Shown here: positions 7,366-14,187 of the stretch, one piece after another
Layout: the number at the start of each line of letters is the position of its first letter
Numbering within the stretch: position 1 is the first letter of the stretch
From: an uncultured Fusobacteriaceae bacterium
GTDB taxonomy: Bacteria > Fusobacteriota > Fusobacteriia > Fusobacteriales > Fusobacteriaceae
Assembly: GCA_947072715.1 (NCBI GenBank)
Contig: CAMTJB010000006.1
Span: 1-15,490 of the forward strand
Direction: 5' to 3'
DNA: 15,490 nt
Position numbers and translations under genes: made by a program
The notes under the pieces: model-generated
The model's database searches: none
What the model saw: the letters and a program-made list of their open reading frames with translations, nothing else
What the model was told of the DNA's origin: nothing

Positions 7366-7401
7366 TTTATTTTATATTATATAGGTATAATATAAAATAA
7401 A
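7366..7401. promoter_or_regulatory. Perfect 16-bp inverted repeat carrying a -10-like TATAAT on each strand
   Basis: The left arm (7366-7381) and right arm (7386-7401) are exact reverse complements around TAGG. The right arm begins TATAAT (7386-7391), and the left arm holds the same hexamer on the minus strand (7381-7376). Lying between two divergent genes, it could be an operator or a back-to-back promoter pair. The composition is purely A/T in the arms, so chance similarity is a concern, and no clear -35 box was found for either direction. Confidence 0.4.
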
Positions 7402-7491
7402 TAGTAAATAAATATTTGATTAAAAGGAAAATAGCTTAATATTTATAATACTATTTATATAACAAGAAAAATTTACTAAAAAGGAAGAGCG

Positions 7492-8097
7492 ATGTTTGAA
7501 TATTTAAAAGGAAAAATAGAGTATAAAAAACCTGAATTTGCAGCACTGGATATAGGAGGAGTAGGTTATAAAATATACATATCTCTAAAGACTTATGACA
7601 AGTTAAAAGTTGGAGATACCACTAAAATGTATATTTACAACTTTATAAAGGAGGATAGTTTTAAGCTTATAGGATTTTTAGAAGAGAGAGAAAGAGTTAT
7701 GTTTGAAATGCTTTTAAGTGTTTCTGGAATAGGAGTTTCCTTAGCACTGTCTATTCTTTCAAGTTTTGATATAGAAGAGATTAGAAAGGTCGTTGCTGAT
7801 GAAGACTTTAAAACTTTAAAAAAGGTTCCTAAACTAGGAGAAAAAAAATCAAAACAGATTATTTTAGATTTAAAAACTAAGTTAGGTTCATTAGAAATGA
7901 TTTCAAGTGGAGGACTATTTACTTCTGAAATAGATGTGTCTCTTCAAATAATGGAAGAGGTATATTTAGCTTTAGAAAGCTTAGGATACTCTAGAAAAGA
8001 GATAGATTCTTTAGTTACTAGAGAGGAATTGAAAAAATTAGAAAGCATTGAAACAGCTATAAAGTTTGTTCTTAAGAAAATAAGAGAAAAAAAATAG
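7492..8097 (+). CDS. ruvA: Holliday junction branch migration protein RuvA
   Basis: Binds Holliday junctions as a tetramer and recruits the RuvB motor during recombination repair. The 201 residues have the standard three-domain layout. The N-terminal OB-fold starts MFEYLKGKIEYKKPEFAALDIGGVGYKI. Two helix-hairpin-helix motifs follow (VSGIGVSLALSIL at 77-89 and KVPKLGEKKSKQII at 111-124). A linker and the C-terminal RuvB-contact domain (about 148-201) include LGYSRKEIDSLV. ATG 7492 has AAGGAAG at 7481-7487. Neither ruvB nor ruvC is next to it, so it is a split-off locus; the genes before and after are unrelated. No clear terminator was found between it and the PhoH-type gene 103 bases on. Confidence 0.95.
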   Translation: MFEYLKGKIEYKKPEFAALDIGGVGYKIYISLKTYDKLKVGDTTKMYIYNFIKEDSFKLIGFLEERERVMFEMLLSVSGIGVSLALSILSSFDIEEIRKVVADEDFKTLKKVPKLGEKKSKQIILDLKTKLGSLEMISSGGLFTSEIDVSLQIMEEVYLALESLGYSRKEIDSLVTREELKKLESIETAIKFVLKKIREKK

Positions 8098-8200
8098 TTG
8101 GAATAAGAAATAAAAATCAGTAAAATAACAGATATTTTATATATTTATTACATATTAGTGTTATCAAAAATTTTATATTAAGTAATTAGGGGGTAGTAAA

Positions 8201-9505
8201 ATGAGAAAAATTTATATTTTAGATACAAATGTATTAATTCATGACCCAAACTGCATTTATAATTTTGTGGATAATGATGTTGTCCTTCCTATTTTTGTAA
8301 TAGAGGAGATAGATAGCCTAAAAAGAAAACCAGAAACAGCTATTCAGGCAAGACTTGCTGCTAGAGTTTTGGATGAGATAAGAGGGCAGGGATGCCTAGC
8401 TAAAGGTGTAAAATTAAAAAATGGAATAAATTTTAGAGTAGAAATAAGCTGTGATTTATCATTACTACCAAACTCTTTAAGAAGAGAGGTTATGGATAAT
8501 AACATTTTAGCAATAGTGTTAGAAATTTTAAAAAATAATGCTGATAAAAAAGTTGTTTTAGTAACTAAAGATATAAATATGAGAATAAAAGCTGATTCTT
8601 TAGGTATTAATGTAGAAGACTATCAGACTGATATGGTTGAATATTCAGAACTTTATGAGGGTGTAATAGAGTTAGAAGTTTCTAAAGAGATTTTTGATAA
8701 ATATGAAAAAACAGGAAAAATACCGTTAATAGACTTGGGAGTAAAGGAAGTGGTTCCACCAAACGTATTTATTAAAATGAAATATAAAGATAAAGAGACA
8801 ACAGGAAGATACTGTGAAGGAAAAATCAAAAAGTTAGTATATGGTGATATTAACGCTTGGGGAGCAAGAGCAAGAAATGATGAACAAAGATACGCTATGG
8901 ATCTTTTAATGGACCCTAATATAAAAGTAGTTTCTCTTGTTGGAAAAGCTGGAACTGGAAAAACATTACTTGCAATAGCAAGTGGACTTGAGCAAGTAAT
9001 AGAGAGAAAGATTTATAAAAAATTGCTTATAGCAAGACCAGTAATCCCTATGGGAAAAGATATTGGTTATTTACCAGGAAGTGAAAAAGAAAAATTAAGA
9101 CCATGGATGCAACCTATTTATGATAATATTGATTTTTTATCAGAAGCAAAGGATGATAAAACAGGAGAGAAAGTAGTTGAAGGTTTAGAAGCTATGGGAC
9201 TTTTAAAGATAGAAGCTTTAACTTATATAAGAGGAAGATCTATACCTAATGGTTTTATAATTATTGATGAAGCACAAAATTTAACTCCTTTAGAGGTAAA
9301 AACAATTGTAACGAGAGCAGGAACAGATACAAAAATTGTATTTACAGGAGATCCATACCAAATTGATAGTCCATATTTAGACGCTAATACAAATGGACTT
9401 ACTTATATGGCTGAAAAATTAAAAAATGAAGTACTATCAGGGCATATTACTTTAAAGAAAGGGGAAAGATCTCCACTTGCTGAAATAGCAGCAAAGTTAC
9501 TTTAA
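8201..9505 (+). CDS. PIN domain plus PhoH-type ATPase (PhoH2 / YlaK-like)
   Basis: Two-domain protein of the PhoH2 type, in which a PIN nuclease domain is joined to an RNA-helicase-like PhoH ATPase; studied members unwind and cut RNA. The N-terminal PIN domain (about 1-140) shows YILDTNVLIHDP with D8, VIEEIDSLKR with E35/E36, and VTKDINMRIKAD. The C-terminal PhoH domain starts near NDEQRYAMDLL and holds Walker A GKAGTGKT (248-255), ARPVIPMGKDIGYLPGS, KLRPWMQPIYDN, Walker B IIIDEAQN (D356, E357) and the sensor region FTGDPYQID. The 434 residues match the family. ATG 8201 follows AGGGGG (8186-8191). It is probably a single-gene unit, ending in a 14-bp terminator hairpin. It is not the short PhoH of the ybeZ type, since the PIN part is present and no ybeY follows. 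Confidence 0.93.
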   Translation: MRKIYILDTNVLIHDPNCIYNFVDNDVVLPIFVIEEIDSLKRKPETAIQARLAARVLDEIRGQGCLAKGVKLKNGINFRVEISCDLSLLPNSLRREVMDNNILAIVLEILKNNADKKVVLVTKDINMRIKADSLGINVEDYQTDMVEYSELYEGVIELEVSKEIFDKYEKTGKIPLIDLGVKEVVPPNVFIKMKYKDKETTGRYCEGKIKKLVYGDINAWGARARNDEQRYAMDLLMDPNIKVVSLVGKAGTGKTLLAIASGLEQVIERKIYKKLLIARPVIPMGKDIGYLPGSEKEKLRPWMQPIYDNIDFLSEAKDDKTGEKVVEGLEAMGLLKIEALTYIRGRSIPNGFIIIDEAQNLTPLEVKTIVTRAGTDTKIVFTGDPYQIDSPYLDANTNGLTYMAEKLKNEVLSGHITLKKGERSPLAEIAAKLL

Positions 9506-9564
9506 TAGTAAGGAATGAATTACATAAAATTTTAAATTGATGGTAAATAGTAATTAAAAAGTGG

Positions 9565-9610
9565 TAGCTAAGATATCTGATTTTAATGTAGATATCTTAG
9601 CTATATTTTT
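9565..9610 (+). terminator. Intrinsic terminator of the PIN-PhoH gene
   Basis: TAGCTAAGATATCT (9565-9578) and AGATATCTTAGCTA (9590-9603) form a perfect 14-bp stem with an 11-base loop, followed by TATTTTT. The stem is AT-rich but long. It separates the upstream gene from the riboswitch-controlled operon. Confidence 0.8.
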
Positions 9611-9651
9611 ATTTAAAAATCATATAGTAAAAATTAAGTTCAAAAAATAAT

Positions 9652-9680
9652 TTTACAAAATATATGCTTTGTGGTAAGAT
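9652..9680 (+). promoter_or_regulatory. Housekeeping-type promoter of the queuosine operon
   Basis: TTTACA (9652-9657), a 17-base spacer, then TAAGAT (9675-9680). This would start RNA near 9687, just ahead of a small hairpin TTACAG/CTGTAA (9704-9709 with 9715-9720) and the riboswitch. It is the clearest -35/-10 pair in the window. Confidence 0.65.
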
Positions 9681-9720
9681 AGATAGAATTTTAAAATATA
9701 TAATTACAGTTTTGCTGTAA

Positions 9721-9757
9721 GAGATGTTCGGAACCCTCCATCTATAAAAAACTAGGT
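9721..9757 (+). promoter_or_regulatory. preQ1-I riboswitch aptamer
   Basis: Senses preQ1 (7-aminomethyl-7-deazaguanine). Stem P1 is AGATG (9722-9726) with CATCT (9739-9743). The 12-base loop (9727-9738) begins TTCGG and contains the ACCC segment expected to hold the ligand-binding C. The A-rich tail ATAAAAAACTAGG (9744-9756) is the family's most recognisable part and folds back on the loop as a pseudoknot; ending in GG suggests the type 2 variant. A 6-bp hairpin (9704-9720) abuts the 5' side. Its position upstream of queF, queC, queD and queE agrees with the ligand. Repression by preQ1 is inferred from the downstream terminator. Confidence 0.92.
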
Positions 9758-9773
9758 CATAAACTAGACAACG

Positions 9774-9798
9774 AGGGGATAAGTGTTCCCTTTTTTTT
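9774..9798 (+). terminator. Expression-platform terminator of the preQ1 riboswitch
   Basis: AGGGGA (9774-9779) pairs with TTCCCT (9786-9791), with one G-U wobble, followed by T-run 9791-9798. GAGGG (9773-9777) can instead pair with CCCTC of the aptamer loop (9734-9738), and the tail CTAG (9752-9755) with CTAG (9764-9767). Both alternatives exclude the ligand-bound fold, so they are candidate antiterminator contacts. Predicted outcome: preQ1 present, transcription stops before queF. Confidence 0.78.
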
Positions 9799-9869
9799 AT
9801 GCTTAAAAAAATAAAAAGATATATGATGGGGATTCTTATACAAAAAAATAAAGTGTTAAGGAGAGTAAA

Positions 9870-10352
9870 ATGCAAAAACATCATAAAAGAAATGACGAAG
9901 AACTACAAGGAGTATCACTGTTAGGGGATCAAAAAGTAAAGTATCCAACAGAGTATGCACCTGAAATATTAGAAACTTTTATAAATAAACATCAAGGAAA
10001 TGATTATATGGTTAATTTTACTTGCCCGGAATTTACAAGTCTTTGCCCAATGACAGGACAGCCGGATTTTGCTAATATTACAATTTCTTATGTTCCAAAT
10101 ATAAGAATGGTAGAAAGTAAAGCTTTAAAATTATATTTATTTAGTTTTAGAAATCATGGAGATTTTCATGAAGATTGCATGAATATCATAATGAAGGATT
10201 TAATAAAAGTTATGGATCCTAAGTATATAGAAGTATTTGGAGATTTTACTCCAAGAGGTGGAATTAGTATTAAACCTTTCGCTAATTATGGAATGAAAGG
10301 GACTAAGTTTGAAAAAATAGCTGAGGATAGATTAATTTCTAGGGGGTTATAA
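9870..10352 (+). CDS. queF: NADPH-dependent 7-cyano-7-deazaguanine (preQ0) reductase
   Basis: Reduces the nitrile of preQ0 to the amine of preQ1 in queuosine synthesis. The 160 residues are the short unimodular form, as in Bacillus. The catalytic cysteine is C59 in [14 protein letters not shown], with the partner D66; the spacing equals that of the Bacillus enzyme's C55/D62. The QueF signature [21 protein letters not shown] (from 82) includes H100/E101, the substrate-binding pair. ATG 9870 follows AAGGAG (9858-9863). It is the first gene after the preQ1 leader, so its product is the riboswitch ligand and the operon senses its own output. queC begins three bases after the stop codon. Confidence 0.96.
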   Translation: MQKHHKRNDEELQGVSLLGDQKVKYPTEYAPEILETFINKHQGNDYMVNFTCPEFTSLCPMTGQPDFANITISYVPNIRMVESKALKLYLFSFRNHGDFHEDCMNIIMKDLIKVMDPKYIEVFGDFTPRGGISIKPFANYGMKGTKFEKIAEDRLISRGL

Positions 10353-10355
10353 TAG

Positions 10356-11027
10356 ATGAAAGCATTAGTAATTTTTAGTGGCGGACAAGACTCTACAACA
10401 TGCTTAGGTTACGCTTTAAAAAAGTATGATCAAGTTGAAGCAGTTTCATTTATATATGGTCAAAAACATAGTAAAGAGGTAGAGATAGCAAAGAATATAG
10501 CAGAAGAGTTAAATGTTAAATTTCATACGATAGATCTTTCTTTCTTTAAAGATATTTCGGTTTCTGCTCTAACAAGTGATGGAGATATGAATGGAGAGCA
10601 TCCTCTTAATAAAAATTTACCAGCATCATATGTTCCTAATAGAAATGCTTTATTTATAACAATAGCTCATGCTATGGCTCAAACAGTAGGCGCAGGAGTG
10701 TTAATAACTGGAGTTTGTGAAACTGACTTTAGTGGTTATCCAGATTGTAGAAATGATTTTGTAGTTAGCTTAGCTAAAAGTTTAAATATAGGAGCAGAAT
10801 CAGATATATTTGTAGAAACACCACTTATGTATTTAGATAAAAAACAGACATGGGAACTAGCTAAAGAGGTAGGAGTATTTGAACTGGTAAGAACAAGAAC
10901 ATTAACTTGTTATAATGGAGTAGAAGTTCTTAATGAATGGGGAATGGGATGTGGAGAATGTCCATCTTGTAAATTAAGAGAGAAGGGATATAACGAATTT
11001 ATCAAGGGGGAAAACAGTGATAATTAA
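10356..11027 (+). CDS. queC: 7-cyano-7-deazaguanine synthase
   Basis: Converts 7-carboxy-7-deazaguanine to preQ0, using ATP and ammonia. The 223 residues show the N-terminal PP-loop ATP-binding motif FSGGQDST (7-14), then SFIYGQKHSKEVEIA, YVPNRNALF and GVCETDFSGYPDCRNDF, all family blocks. The C-terminal zinc site is formed by C185 with C199, C202 and C205 (CGECPSC), followed by KLREKGY. The ribosome site AGGGGG (10341-10346) lies inside the end of queF. The last 11 bases overlap the start of queD, a sign of translational coupling. Confidence 0.96.
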   Translation: MKALVIFSGGQDSTTCLGYALKKYDQVEAVSFIYGQKHSKEVEIAKNIAEELNVKFHTIDLSFFKDISVSALTSDGDMNGEHPLNKNLPASYVPNRNALFITIAHAMAQTVGAGVLITGVCETDFSGYPDCRNDFVVSLAKSLNIGAESDIFVETPLMYLDKKQTWELAKEVGVFELVRTRTLTCYNGVEVLNEWGMGCGECPSCKLREKGYNEFIKGENSDN

Positions 11028-11451
11028 AAAAACTGTAGAATTTGATTTGGCTCATTTATTAAGTAATCATATGGGTGGTTGTCAGAATTTACACGGGCAT
11101 ACTTATAAGATGATTGTTGGAGTTTCAGATTCAAAAGATAACTTAATAAAAACAGGATCTTCAACAGGCATGATAATGGATTTTAAAGATTTAAAAAAAG
11201 CTTTAAATGATTTAGCTTCAAAATTAGATCATGCTTTTATATATAATTCTACAGATGAGTTTCAAGTTAAAATAGCAACTTTACTACAATCTGAAGGAAA
11301 AAAAACATTTGAAATGAACACAGAAACAACAGTTGAAAATATGACGCAATTATTTATGACTATGTTAAAACAAGAGATTCCTCTTATCCATAGTATGGAA
11401 ATTTGGGAAACTCCAACCTCTAGTTGCTATTTAGAGGCTACAGAAGTTTAA
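11017..11451 (+). CDS. queD: 6-carboxy-5,6,7,8-tetrahydropterin synthase
   Basis: Turns dihydroneopterin triphosphate (the FolE product) into 6-carboxytetrahydropterin, the second step to preQ0. The 144 residues carry zinc ligands H13 (FDLAH), H26 and H28 (NLHGHTY), the catalytic cysteine C22 just before them, the MDFKDLK strand, LDHAFIYN, and the C-terminal ETPTSSCYLEA with the substrate-binding glutamate. The start is GTG 11017, with AAGGGGG (11004-11010) six bases ahead, and overlaps queC by 11 bases. C22 together with LDHAFIYN favours QueD over the related eukaryotic-type 6-pyruvoyl enzyme, as does the operon. Confidence 0.94.
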   Translation: MIIKKTVEFDLAHLLSNHMGGCQNLHGHTYKMIVGVSDSKDNLIKTGSSTGMIMDFKDLKKALNDLASKLDHAFIYNSTDEFQVKIATLLQSEGKKTFEMNTETTVENMTQLFMTMLKQEIPLIHSMEIWETPTSSCYLEATEV

Positions 11452-11477
11452 TAACTCATAACTAAAAAGAGGTAATT

Positions 11478-12068
11478 ATGGAAAAATTTAAAATAGATGA
11501 AATATTTAAAAGTATTCAGGGAGAAGGAGCTAATTTTGGAAAGGAATTTGTATTTGTTAGATTCTGCGGTTGTAATTTTGATTGTAGTTGGTGTGATCAA
11601 CCAACTAAGACTAATATCGAAGCAACAGAGGAAGGGCTAGTTGAGTTAGTTGAGAAAGAAGGTATAAAATCTGTTCTTTTTACAGGTGGAGAACCAACAC
11701 TTCAACTTACAGAAAAACTTGTTAAGAGATTTAAAAATTTAGGCTATTATATTGCTATTGAGACTAATGGAAGTAATAATGTGCCTGTTGGAGTAGACTA
11801 TATAACTGTTTCTCCAAAAATAGGATTAAGAAAGGATGTTATATTAAAAGAGGTTTCTGAAGTTAGAGTTCCAGCAGATACTTTAGAAATCGAGAAGTAT
11901 ATAGGAGTATATAATCAGATAAAAGCAAAAAAATATTTTCTGAGCCCTATATATTTAGAGAAAGAAGAAAGATTTGATTTTGAAACTTTAGCAAAAGTTT
12001 ATGATGCTTTAAGAGAATATGATTTTAGAATTTCAATTCAACTTCACAAACTTATGGGGGTTAGATAA
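11478..12068 (+). CDS. queE: 7-carboxy-7-deazaguanine synthase (radical SAM)
   Basis: Rearranges 6-carboxytetrahydropterin to 7-carboxy-7-deazaguanine with a 4Fe-4S cluster and S-adenosylmethionine. The N-terminal IFKSIQGEG leads to CGCNFDCSWCD, where C32-x3-C36-x2-C39 binds the cluster (C30 is an additional cysteine). FTGGEPTLQ is the SAM-contact motif, ETNGS and YITVSPK follow, and the chain ends ISIQLHKLMGVR. At 196 residues it is at the short end of the family, like other compact QueE proteins. ATG 11478 has AAGAGG (11466-11471), and the gene lies 26 bases after queD. Its 3' end supplies the ribosome site of folE (GGGGG, 12056-12060). Confidence 0.95.
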   Translation: MEKFKIDEIFKSIQGEGANFGKEFVFVRFCGCNFDCSWCDQPTKTNIEATEEGLVELVEKEGIKSVLFTGGEPTLQLTEKLVKRFKNLGYYIAIETNGSNNVPVGVDYITVSPKIGLRKDVILKEVSEVRVPADTLEIEKYIGVYNQIKAKKYFLSPIYLEKEERFDFETLAKVYDALREYDFRISIQLHKLMGVR

Positions 12069-12069
12069 A

Positions 12070-12588
12070 TTGAGTAAAACGCTAGAAAATAAGATAAATA
12101 TTGAAAGTGAAATATCATCAATCTTAACCAAAATAGGTGAGGATATAAGTAGACAAGGATTAGAGGATACTCCTTTAAGAGTTGCCAAAGCTTATGGAGA
12201 AATTTTTGAAGGATATAAACCTTTTGAAGAGATTGTAAGTGTTAAAGAGTTTGATTTAGAAAATAGTTTAGAGAGAGAGGTTTCAATAGAAAATATACCT
12301 TTTTATTCTATGTGTGAGCATCATATGCTACCTTTTTGGGGAACTGTAAATATTACATATTATCCTAAAGGAAAAGTAATAGGTTTAAGTAAAATACCTA
12401 GAATAATAAACTACTTTTCAAGAAGGCTTCAACTTCAAGAAAGACTTGCAGAGCAGATTGGAAAAAAAATAAATGAACTTACAGGAGCAGAGGTAAAAGT
12501 TGAAATGAGAGCTCGTCATATGTGTATGGAGATGCGTGGAGTTAATACTTTTGGTAGTGAGACTGTTGTTAAATGTGAAATAAAATAA
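12070..12588 (+). CDS. folE: GTP cyclohydrolase I
   Basis: Opens GTP to 7,8-dihydroneopterin triphosphate, the shared entry to folate and, here, queuosine. I start it at TTG 12070, two bases beyond the queE stop, with GGGGG (12056-12060) nine bases ahead; the ATG at 12019 would lie 50 bases inside queE and lacks a ribosome site. The 172 residues begin SKTLENKINIESEI, as in other FolE proteins. Motifs: GLEDTPLRVAKAYGEIF, the zinc site FYSMCEHHMLPFWG (C82, H85) with RHMCMEMRG (C152), and KIPRIINYFSRRLQLQERL. As the last gene under the preQ1 leader it may serve mainly queuosine; no other folate gene is nearby. Confidence 0.95.
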   Translation: MSKTLENKINIESEISSILTKIGEDISRQGLEDTPLRVAKAYGEIFEGYKPFEEIVSVKEFDLENSLEREVSIENIPFYSMCEHHMLPFWGTVNITYYPKGKVIGLSKIPRIINYFSRRLQLQERLAEQIGKKINELTGAEVKVEMRARHMCMEMRGVNTFGSETVVKCEIK

Positions 12589-12594
12589 AAAAAT

Positions 12595-12704
12595 AAAAAG
12601 GAACAGATTTAAAAAATATTTTGATTTAATAGAATGAATAAAACCTTTAGTAAGGGAAATTTTATTTAAAGAAAGATGTTAAATTTTTTAAATCGTTCCT
12701 TTTT
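12595..12704. terminator. Long nested hairpin after folE, probable operon terminator
   Basis: AAAAAGGAAC (12595-12604) pairs with GTTCCTTTTT (12695-12704). After a single bulged A, GATTTAAAAAAT (12606-12617) pairs with ATTTTTTAAATC (12683-12694), giving 22 pairs in all. The 65-base interior holds another stem, AATAAAACCTT with AAGG...TTTTATT around TAGT (about 12637-12666). T-runs follow the stem in both directions, with a longer one on the minus strand. The size is unusual for a terminator; a structured RNA or a decayed palindromic element is possible. Confidence 0.6.
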
Positions 12705-12746
12705 GTTGTGGATTAATAATTAAATGAGAAAGACTTCGGAGGAAAG

Positions 12747-13766
12747 ATGTTACAAGATTTTTTAAAAGCATTTACACTTATTTTATGTGCAGAGATGGGG
12801 GATAAAACTCAAATAATAGCTTTAACTTTTGCTACAATGTATAGAATGAAGGACATATTATGTGGTGTTGCACTAGGAGCTGGATTAAATCATGCCATTG
12901 CAATAGCTCTAGGAGTAATGTTAACAAAGTTTATATCTTTAGATTTTTTACAATTAATAGCAGGGGTAGTGTTTGTGATATTTGCAATACTTTCTATATC
13001 TTGTGAAGAGGAAGAAGATGAAGGTAATAGTAAGAAAAAATTAGGACCTATTTTTACAGTTGCACTAGCTTTTTTTGTTGGAGAGTTAGGAGATAAAACT
13101 CAAATTTCAGCATTGACTTTATCTTTAGACAGTAATTATCCATTGTTAATATTATTAGGAACTACTTCTGGAATGATTGTAACTTCTTTTTTAGGGATAT
13201 TAATTGGAGGGAAATTAGGAAAAAAAATACCTGAATTTCACTTAAAAGTATTAGCTTTTATTATATTTTTAGTTTTTGGAATAGAGAAGTTAGGTAGTTC
13301 GAAATATCTAAATTCATTAGGGGTACATACTGTTAAAATTTTTTATATTACAATAATTTTGTTTGCATCACATAGGTTATATAAGTTTTATGAGTTTTTT
13401 AAAATGAAAAAAGTTACTCTTTTACAAAAGAAAGCAGAAGAATTATATAATTTAAAAAATATGATTTTTGAAAAAGTACAGAAAATTTGTTTAAATGGTA
13501 GAGAGTGTAGTAGCTGTATTGGAGAAGATTGCATTGTCAATTTTATATTAATTATTACAAAGGAATCTTTCGAAAGTAATATAAGGATAACTGATGAAGA
13601 TCTTAAAAAAATAGGTTTTTTAGTGGTTAGCAATCTTCATAAAAAAGAGTTGGCAAAAGAAATATTAAAAGAAATAAAATTGTATGTAGAAAAATTTCCA
13701 GAGGAAAAAGAAAATATCTATATAGAGACAATAGAAGAATCTATAAAAAAAATTATCTCTGAATAG
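12747..13766 (+). CDS. GDT1/TMEM165 (UPF0016) family cation transporter with C-terminal cysteine-cluster domain
   Basis: The family exports Mn2+ or exchanges Ca2+/Mn2+ across the membrane. Residues 1-183 contain the two family repeats, each with the metal-binding motif: E16-x-GDKTQ and E113-x-GDKTQ, within six predicted membrane helices split by an acidic loop (CEEEEDEGNSKKK, 86-98). An additional hydrophobic helix (about 195-211) and a charged tail to residue 339 follow. The tail is not part of the usual 190-230 residue protein. It holds C248-x5-C254-x2-C257-x4-C262, a likely zinc or iron-sulfur site, then a mixed alpha/beta stretch (IVNFILIITKESF, IGFLVVSNLHKKEL). I do not recognise the tail. 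ATG 12747 follows GGAGG (12738-12742). The sequence shows fusion and cluster; metal sensing or regulation is inference. Confidence 0.88.
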   Translation: MLQDFLKAFTLILCAEMGDKTQIIALTFATMYRMKDILCGVALGAGLNHAIAIALGVMLTKFISLDFLQLIAGVVFVIFAILSISCEEEEDEGNSKKKLGPIFTVALAFFVGELGDKTQISALTLSLDSNYPLLILLGTTSGMIVTSFLGILIGGKLGKKIPEFHLKVLAFIIFLVFGIEKLGSSKYLNSLGVHTVKIFYITIILFASHRLYKFYEFFKMKKVTLLQKKAEELYNLKNMIFEKVQKICLNGRECSSCIGEDCIVNFILIITKESFESNIRITDEDLKKIGFLVVSNLHKKELAKEILKEIKLYVEKFPEEKENIYIETIEESIKKIISE

Positions 13767-13867
13767 AATAAATTTATTTTATATGAGTAAAAAAAATATA
13801 AAAGGGATAAAAGAAAAAAAACCATTTAAATTTATAGAATTTCCTTTTAATTTTAGATAATTTATTA

Positions 13868-13873
13868 TATAAT
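13868..13873 (+). promoter_or_regulatory. Possible -10 element upstream of secG
   Basis: TATAAT, 33 bases before the secG ATG, within a very AT-rich 140-base gap. No good -35 box is seen at 16-18 bases upstream (13845-13850 reads TTTTAA). No convincing terminator for the preceding transporter gene was found in this gap either. Confidence 0.35.
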
Positions 13874-13906
13874 TAATAGTATAAAAAAAGCTTTTTGGAG
13901 GGAACA

Positions 13907-14131
13907 ATGATAGGTTTTGTAACAACAATCCTTTTCTTATCTGCATTAATTCTTATAGGTCTTGTACTTGTACAACCAGATAGAAGTAACGGGATGACAG
14001 CTAGTATGGGAGCTGGAGCATCAAATACAATATTTGGAATATCTAAGGATGGAGGACCACTAGCAAAAGCTACTACAGTAGCAGCGATAGTATTTATGCT
14101 TTCGGCTATGGTATTATATATTATAAAATAA
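13907..14131 (+). CDS. secG: Protein translocase subunit SecG
   Basis: Small membrane partner of SecY and SecE in the export channel. I start it at ATG 13907, because GGAGGG (13897-13902) lies four bases ahead; an in-frame TTG at 13895 would consume the ribosome site. The 74 residues show helix 1 (FVTTILFLSALILIGLVLVQ), the conserved glycine-rich loop (SNGMTASMGAGASNTIFGISK), and helix 2 (TTVAAIVFMLSAMVLYII). Family hallmarks are VLVQ before the loop and the phenylalanine-glycine pair within it. The gene stands between an AT-rich gap and a terminator hairpin, so it may have its own transcript. Confidence 0.93.
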   Translation: MIGFVTTILFLSALILIGLVLVQPDRSNGMTASMGAGASNTIFGISKDGGPLAKATTVAAIVFMLSAMVLYIIK

Positions 14132-14136
14132 TATGT

Positions 14137-14165
14137 AGGCGTGTTGAGAGCTCAATACGCCTTTT
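14137..14165 (+). terminator. Hairpin terminator after secG
   Basis: AGGCGTGTTGA (14137-14147) pairs with TCAATACGCCT (14152-14162), with one G-T wobble, followed by only four T (14162-14165). The stem is the most GC-rich of the window but the T-run is short, so some read-through into rarA is likely, and rarA begins only 22 bases later. Confidence 0.7.
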
Positions 14166-14187
14166 AACATATAAAGTTGGTGATTTT

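Noticed and set aside
9609..9884. Minus-strand 91-codon frame across the riboswitch leader
   Set aside because: It overlaps the preQ1 aptamer, its terminator and the queF start, has no family resemblance and is explained as chance.
12019..12069. folE starting at ATG 12019
   Set aside because: It would lie 50 bases inside queE without a ribosome site; TTG 12070 follows GGGGG and gives a normal FolE N-terminus.
12595..12704. Miniature inverted-repeat transposable element
   Set aside because: No flanking target duplication and no second copy in the window; the position after an operon fits a terminator better.
13895..13906. secG starting at TTG 13895
   Set aside because: The codons would include the GGAGGG ribosome site that correctly serves ATG 13907.
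13767..13906. Terminator for the transporter gene in the gap before secG
   Set aside because: Only weak AT palindromes such as AATAAATTTATT; no stem with GC content followed by a T-run.
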